Below, one piece after another: positions 5,928-6,820 of a DNA stretch of 6,820 nt. A program made the position numbers and the translations under genes. Under the pieces are notes generated by a model. It did no database searches, was not told the origin of the DNA, and saw nothing but the letters and a program-made list of their open reading frames with translations. Each line of letters begins with the position of its first letter. Positions within the stretch are counted from its first letter, which is position 1. The DNA is from JBBSBY01 sp038205805 (GTDB lineage Bacteria; Desulfobacterota; Desulfomonilia; Desulfomonilales; Desulfomonilaceae). Location: assembly GCA_038205805.1 (NCBI GenBank), contig JBBRBO010000163.1, positions 1-6,820 of the forward strand, written 5' to 3'.

Positions 5928-6170
5928 GTGTCGCGAAGGCTTATCACGGATTTGGGCGGTTTTCACCCAAATTGGAACGAGTTTCGTAAAACCAATAGGT
6001 TAGCTAACCACCCGCGTGTTATTTTCGCCCGCGACGCTACAAGACGTGCATATTTTAATCCCAATGGAAAAACAAATACATACTTGATTTACAGCAGGGA
6101 CAAGAGTATACTTTGCCTGTTTTTATTCGGGAGTTTATCATGCAGTCCCCTGAATCCGTCCTTGTATTGA
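5928..6170 (+). CDS. Doubtful 80-aa ORF with a good ribosome binding site
   Basis: A GTG at 5928 follows AAGGAG (5916-5921) with 6 bases of spacing. The frame runs 80 codons and begins MSRRLITDLGGFHPNWNEF. Against a real gene: third-position GC is only about half, two perfect inverted repeats (5950-5972 and 5998-6009) and a strong promoter (6084-6112) lie inside it, and it overlaps the well-supported 42-aa gene by 31 bases. I do not recognise a domain. It may be the decayed 5' part of a former gene, or the ribosome binding site may be chance. Confidence 0.25.
   Translation: MSRRLITDLGGFHPNWNEFRKTNRLANHPRVIFARDATRRAYFNPNGKTNTYLIYSRDKSILCLFLFGSLSCSPLNPSLY
5950..5972. repeat. Inverted repeat ATTTGGG / CCCAAAT
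   Basis: Perfect 7-base arms (5950-5956 and 5966-5972) enclose a 9-base loop. It lies 112 bases upstream of the 42-aa gene's -35 element and could be a regulator site or an RNA hairpin. Confidence 0.4.
5998..6009. promoter_or_regulatory. Perfect 12-base palindrome GGTTAGCTAACC
   Basis: This uninterrupted palindrome lies about 75 bases upstream of the -35 element at 6084-6089. Its symmetry suits a dimeric DNA-binding regulator, so it is a candidate operator or activator site for the 42-aa membrane protein gene. No further copy was noticed in the window. Confidence 0.35.
6084..6112 (+). promoter_or_regulatory. Sigma-70 promoter for the 42-aa membrane protein
   Basis: TTGATT (6084-6089) is followed after exactly 17 bases by TATACT (6107-6112), matching the consensus at 4 of 6 and 5 of 6 positions with ideal spacing. 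A start near 6119 would give a leader of about 20 bases that contains the ribosome binding site of the ORF at 6140. Confidence 0.7.
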
Positions 6171-6268
6171 TAATCGTGCTGATCTCGGTGGCGCTCGCAG
6201 CCATTTTGCTGGGACCGTCGGTTTTTAGCGCGTACCAGAATCGGCGAATCAAGGGAGGCAAGAAGTAA
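6140..6268 (+). CDS. 42-aa single-pass membrane protein, unknown function
   Basis: The ATG at 6140 follows GGGAG with 6 bases of spacing and lies about 28 bases after a near-consensus -10 element. The product starts MQSPESVLVLIIVLISVALA and ends AYQNRRIKGGKK. Residues 7-29 form one hydrophobic membrane segment; the tail has six Arg or Lys among its last nine residues, so by the positive-inside rule the N-terminus would face outward and the tail the cytoplasm. It is not a lipoprotein (no cysteine) and has no cleavage site typical of secreted proteins. Small proteins of this plan often act as subunits or modulators of larger membrane complexes or as toxins of type I systems; nothing here decides between these. 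No partner gene is adjacent. Hairpins follow it at 6278-6319 and 6333-6397. Confidence 0.75.
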   Translation: MQSPESVLVLIIVLISVALAAILLGPSVFSAYQNRRIKGGKK

Positions 6269-6277
6269 GGGTTGTAG

Positions 6278-6319
6278 GAAAGAAGGATTCCCCCTAAATT
6301 GAGAATCCTTCAGGCTTTC
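6278..6319 (+). terminator. Hairpin directly after the 42-aa gene
   Basis: AAGGATTC (6283-6290) pairs perfectly with GAATCCTT (6303-6310) around a 12-base loop, and GAAAG (6278-6282) with CTTTC (6315-6319) extends it across a 4-base bulge. It begins 9 bases after the stop. No real T run follows, so it may protect the 3' end or assist the terminator downstream. Confidence 0.45.
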
Positions 6320-6332
6320 ATAGGTAGGAAAG

Positions 6333-6397
6333 TCCCTGAGTATGAACGCATTGCATTTTTTGTCAACAGAAAATGCTAGGGATGTGTTTTTTCTTTT
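6333..6397 (+). terminator. Stem-loop with long T tract
   Basis: An outer TCCCT/AGGGA stem (6333-6337 and 6378-6382) and an inner GCATTTT/AAAATGC stem (6353-6359 and 6370-6376) precede TGTG and then TTTTTTCTTTTT (6386-6397 approximately). The T tract fits intrinsic termination of the + strand transcript of the 42-aa gene, about 65-130 bases after its stop. The inner stem is AT-rich, so strength is moderate. Confidence 0.5.
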
Positions 6398-6708
6398 TGC
6401 CGTGCCACCAACTGCGCTCCCACAGCCGATAATCGCCTCTTTCAACGAACACCGGGCATCATCCGGAACCACCACAGGTGACCAACCAACTTCCTAGATT
6501 TACGGATGGCGGCCATCCACGGGAAGAGTCTCCCCACGCCCTTGCTGAATGCAGCGCCGCTCACACTGCCGAAAGTTATTTCCGTTTTTTCGAAAAAAGA
6601 ACGACCAGGACGCTAATTTCATGTATGCAGGCCGACTATGGGTATAAAATAGTTGCCGCCGTGCCGGCATTATGGTCTAATACCAATGCGCAGCCAAAGA
6701 AGTAATAT
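6398..6708. other. Intergenic DNA with two palindromes
   Basis: No supported gene lies here. A + strand frame (6478-6705) is open for 75 codons from a GTG but has no ribosome binding site; its only merit is that it ends 3 bases before the hairpin at 6709. Two palindromes stand out: GGATGGC-G-GCCATCC at 6504-6518 and TTTTTTCGAAAAAA at 6585-6598. Confidence 0.4.
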
Positions 6709-6743
6709 CGGGGAGAACCTTCTTGAAAGAAGGCTTCTCCCCG
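6709..6743. repeat. Large GC-rich stem-loop, 16 bp
   Basis: CGGGGAGAA then CCTTCTT (6709-6724) pairs with AAGAAGG and TTCTCCCCG (6727-6743), with a 2-base loop and a single bulged C. It is followed by AACCCCTCTCC rather than a T run. Hairpins of this look followed by GAACCCC-type text are familiar to me from intergenic regions of Desulfobacterota, an impression that I cannot verify here. It could be a bidirectional transcription barrier. Confidence 0.65.
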
Positions 6744-6769
6744 AACCCCTCTCCAAGAACTTTGAAATG

Positions 6770-6811
6770 GCCGAAACCGGCTTTTCTCAAGGAGAAAAGG
6801 CCGCTTTCGGC
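6770..6811. repeat. Second large stem-loop at the window end
   Basis: GCCGAAA (6770-6776) pairs with TTTCGGC (6805-6811), and CTTTTCTC (6781-6788) with GAGAAAAG (6792-6799), joined by a short GC-rich internal pairing with small bulges. It lies 26 bases after the stem-loop at 6709-6743. On the + strand no T run follows within the window. Confidence 0.55.
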
Positions 6812-6820
6812 ATATTAAAC

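Noticed and set aside
6089..6475. A 128-codon open frame on the minus strand opposite the 42-aa gene.
   Set aside because: It starts at GTG without a ribosome binding site, lies antisense to a well-supported gene and its promoter, and shows no recognisable domain.
6478..6705. A 75-codon + strand frame ending just before the large hairpin.
   Set aside because: There is no ribosome binding site ahead of its GTG, it contains two palindromes, and no motif is visible; its position by the hairpin is the only support.

Overview
The window reads as a chromosomal stretch of a Gram-negative bacterium of medium GC content. The strongest support for a two-membrane cell is an LptF-type permease of the lipopolysaccharide exporter. 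Protein genes have higher third-position GC than the flanking DNA and good AAGGAG-like ribosome binding sites. The large GC-rich hairpins at the right end resemble intergenic elements I associate with Desulfobacterota (deltaproteobacteria), but that placement is an inference from style, not proof.

Layout, left to right. Positions 1-376 are the 3' end of an ISL3-type transposase on the + strand, broken by two frameshifts. A minus-strand tRNA-Gly(GCC) with encoded CCA follows at 683-757; it has a good promoter at 770-797 and a probable terminator at 625-656. From about 955 to 5514 almost every supported gene lies on the minus strand. In their own order of transcription they are an ankyrin-repeat protein (5514-4588), an amphi-Trp domain protein with a long disordered tail (4402-3530) closed by a strong terminator (3466-3430), a possible 32-aa leader ORF overlapping a 67-aa protein (3301-3003), an open but start-less coding remnant (3002-2802), lptF (2688-1465), a structured non-coding stretch, and a 59-aa helical protein (1134-955). 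The right part (5515-6820) is mostly non-coding and rich in inverted repeats. It contains one convincing + strand gene, a 42-aa single-pass membrane protein (6140-6268) with a near-consensus promoter, hairpins downstream of it, and two large stem-loops at the window end.

I see no single large system linking these genes. LptF acts in LPS transport; its partner LptG is not in the window. The ankyrin and amphi-Trp proteins are neighbours in the same orientation, but the amphi-Trp gene has its own -10 element and terminator, so they may be separate transcripts. The points most worth following up are the unlisted small ORFs, a three-copy intergenic repeat in the same orientation, the open frame continuing past the TGA of the 67-aa gene, and the dense palindromes around the 42-aa membrane protein. 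No CRISPR array, complete mobile element, phage gene or recognised defence system was seen.
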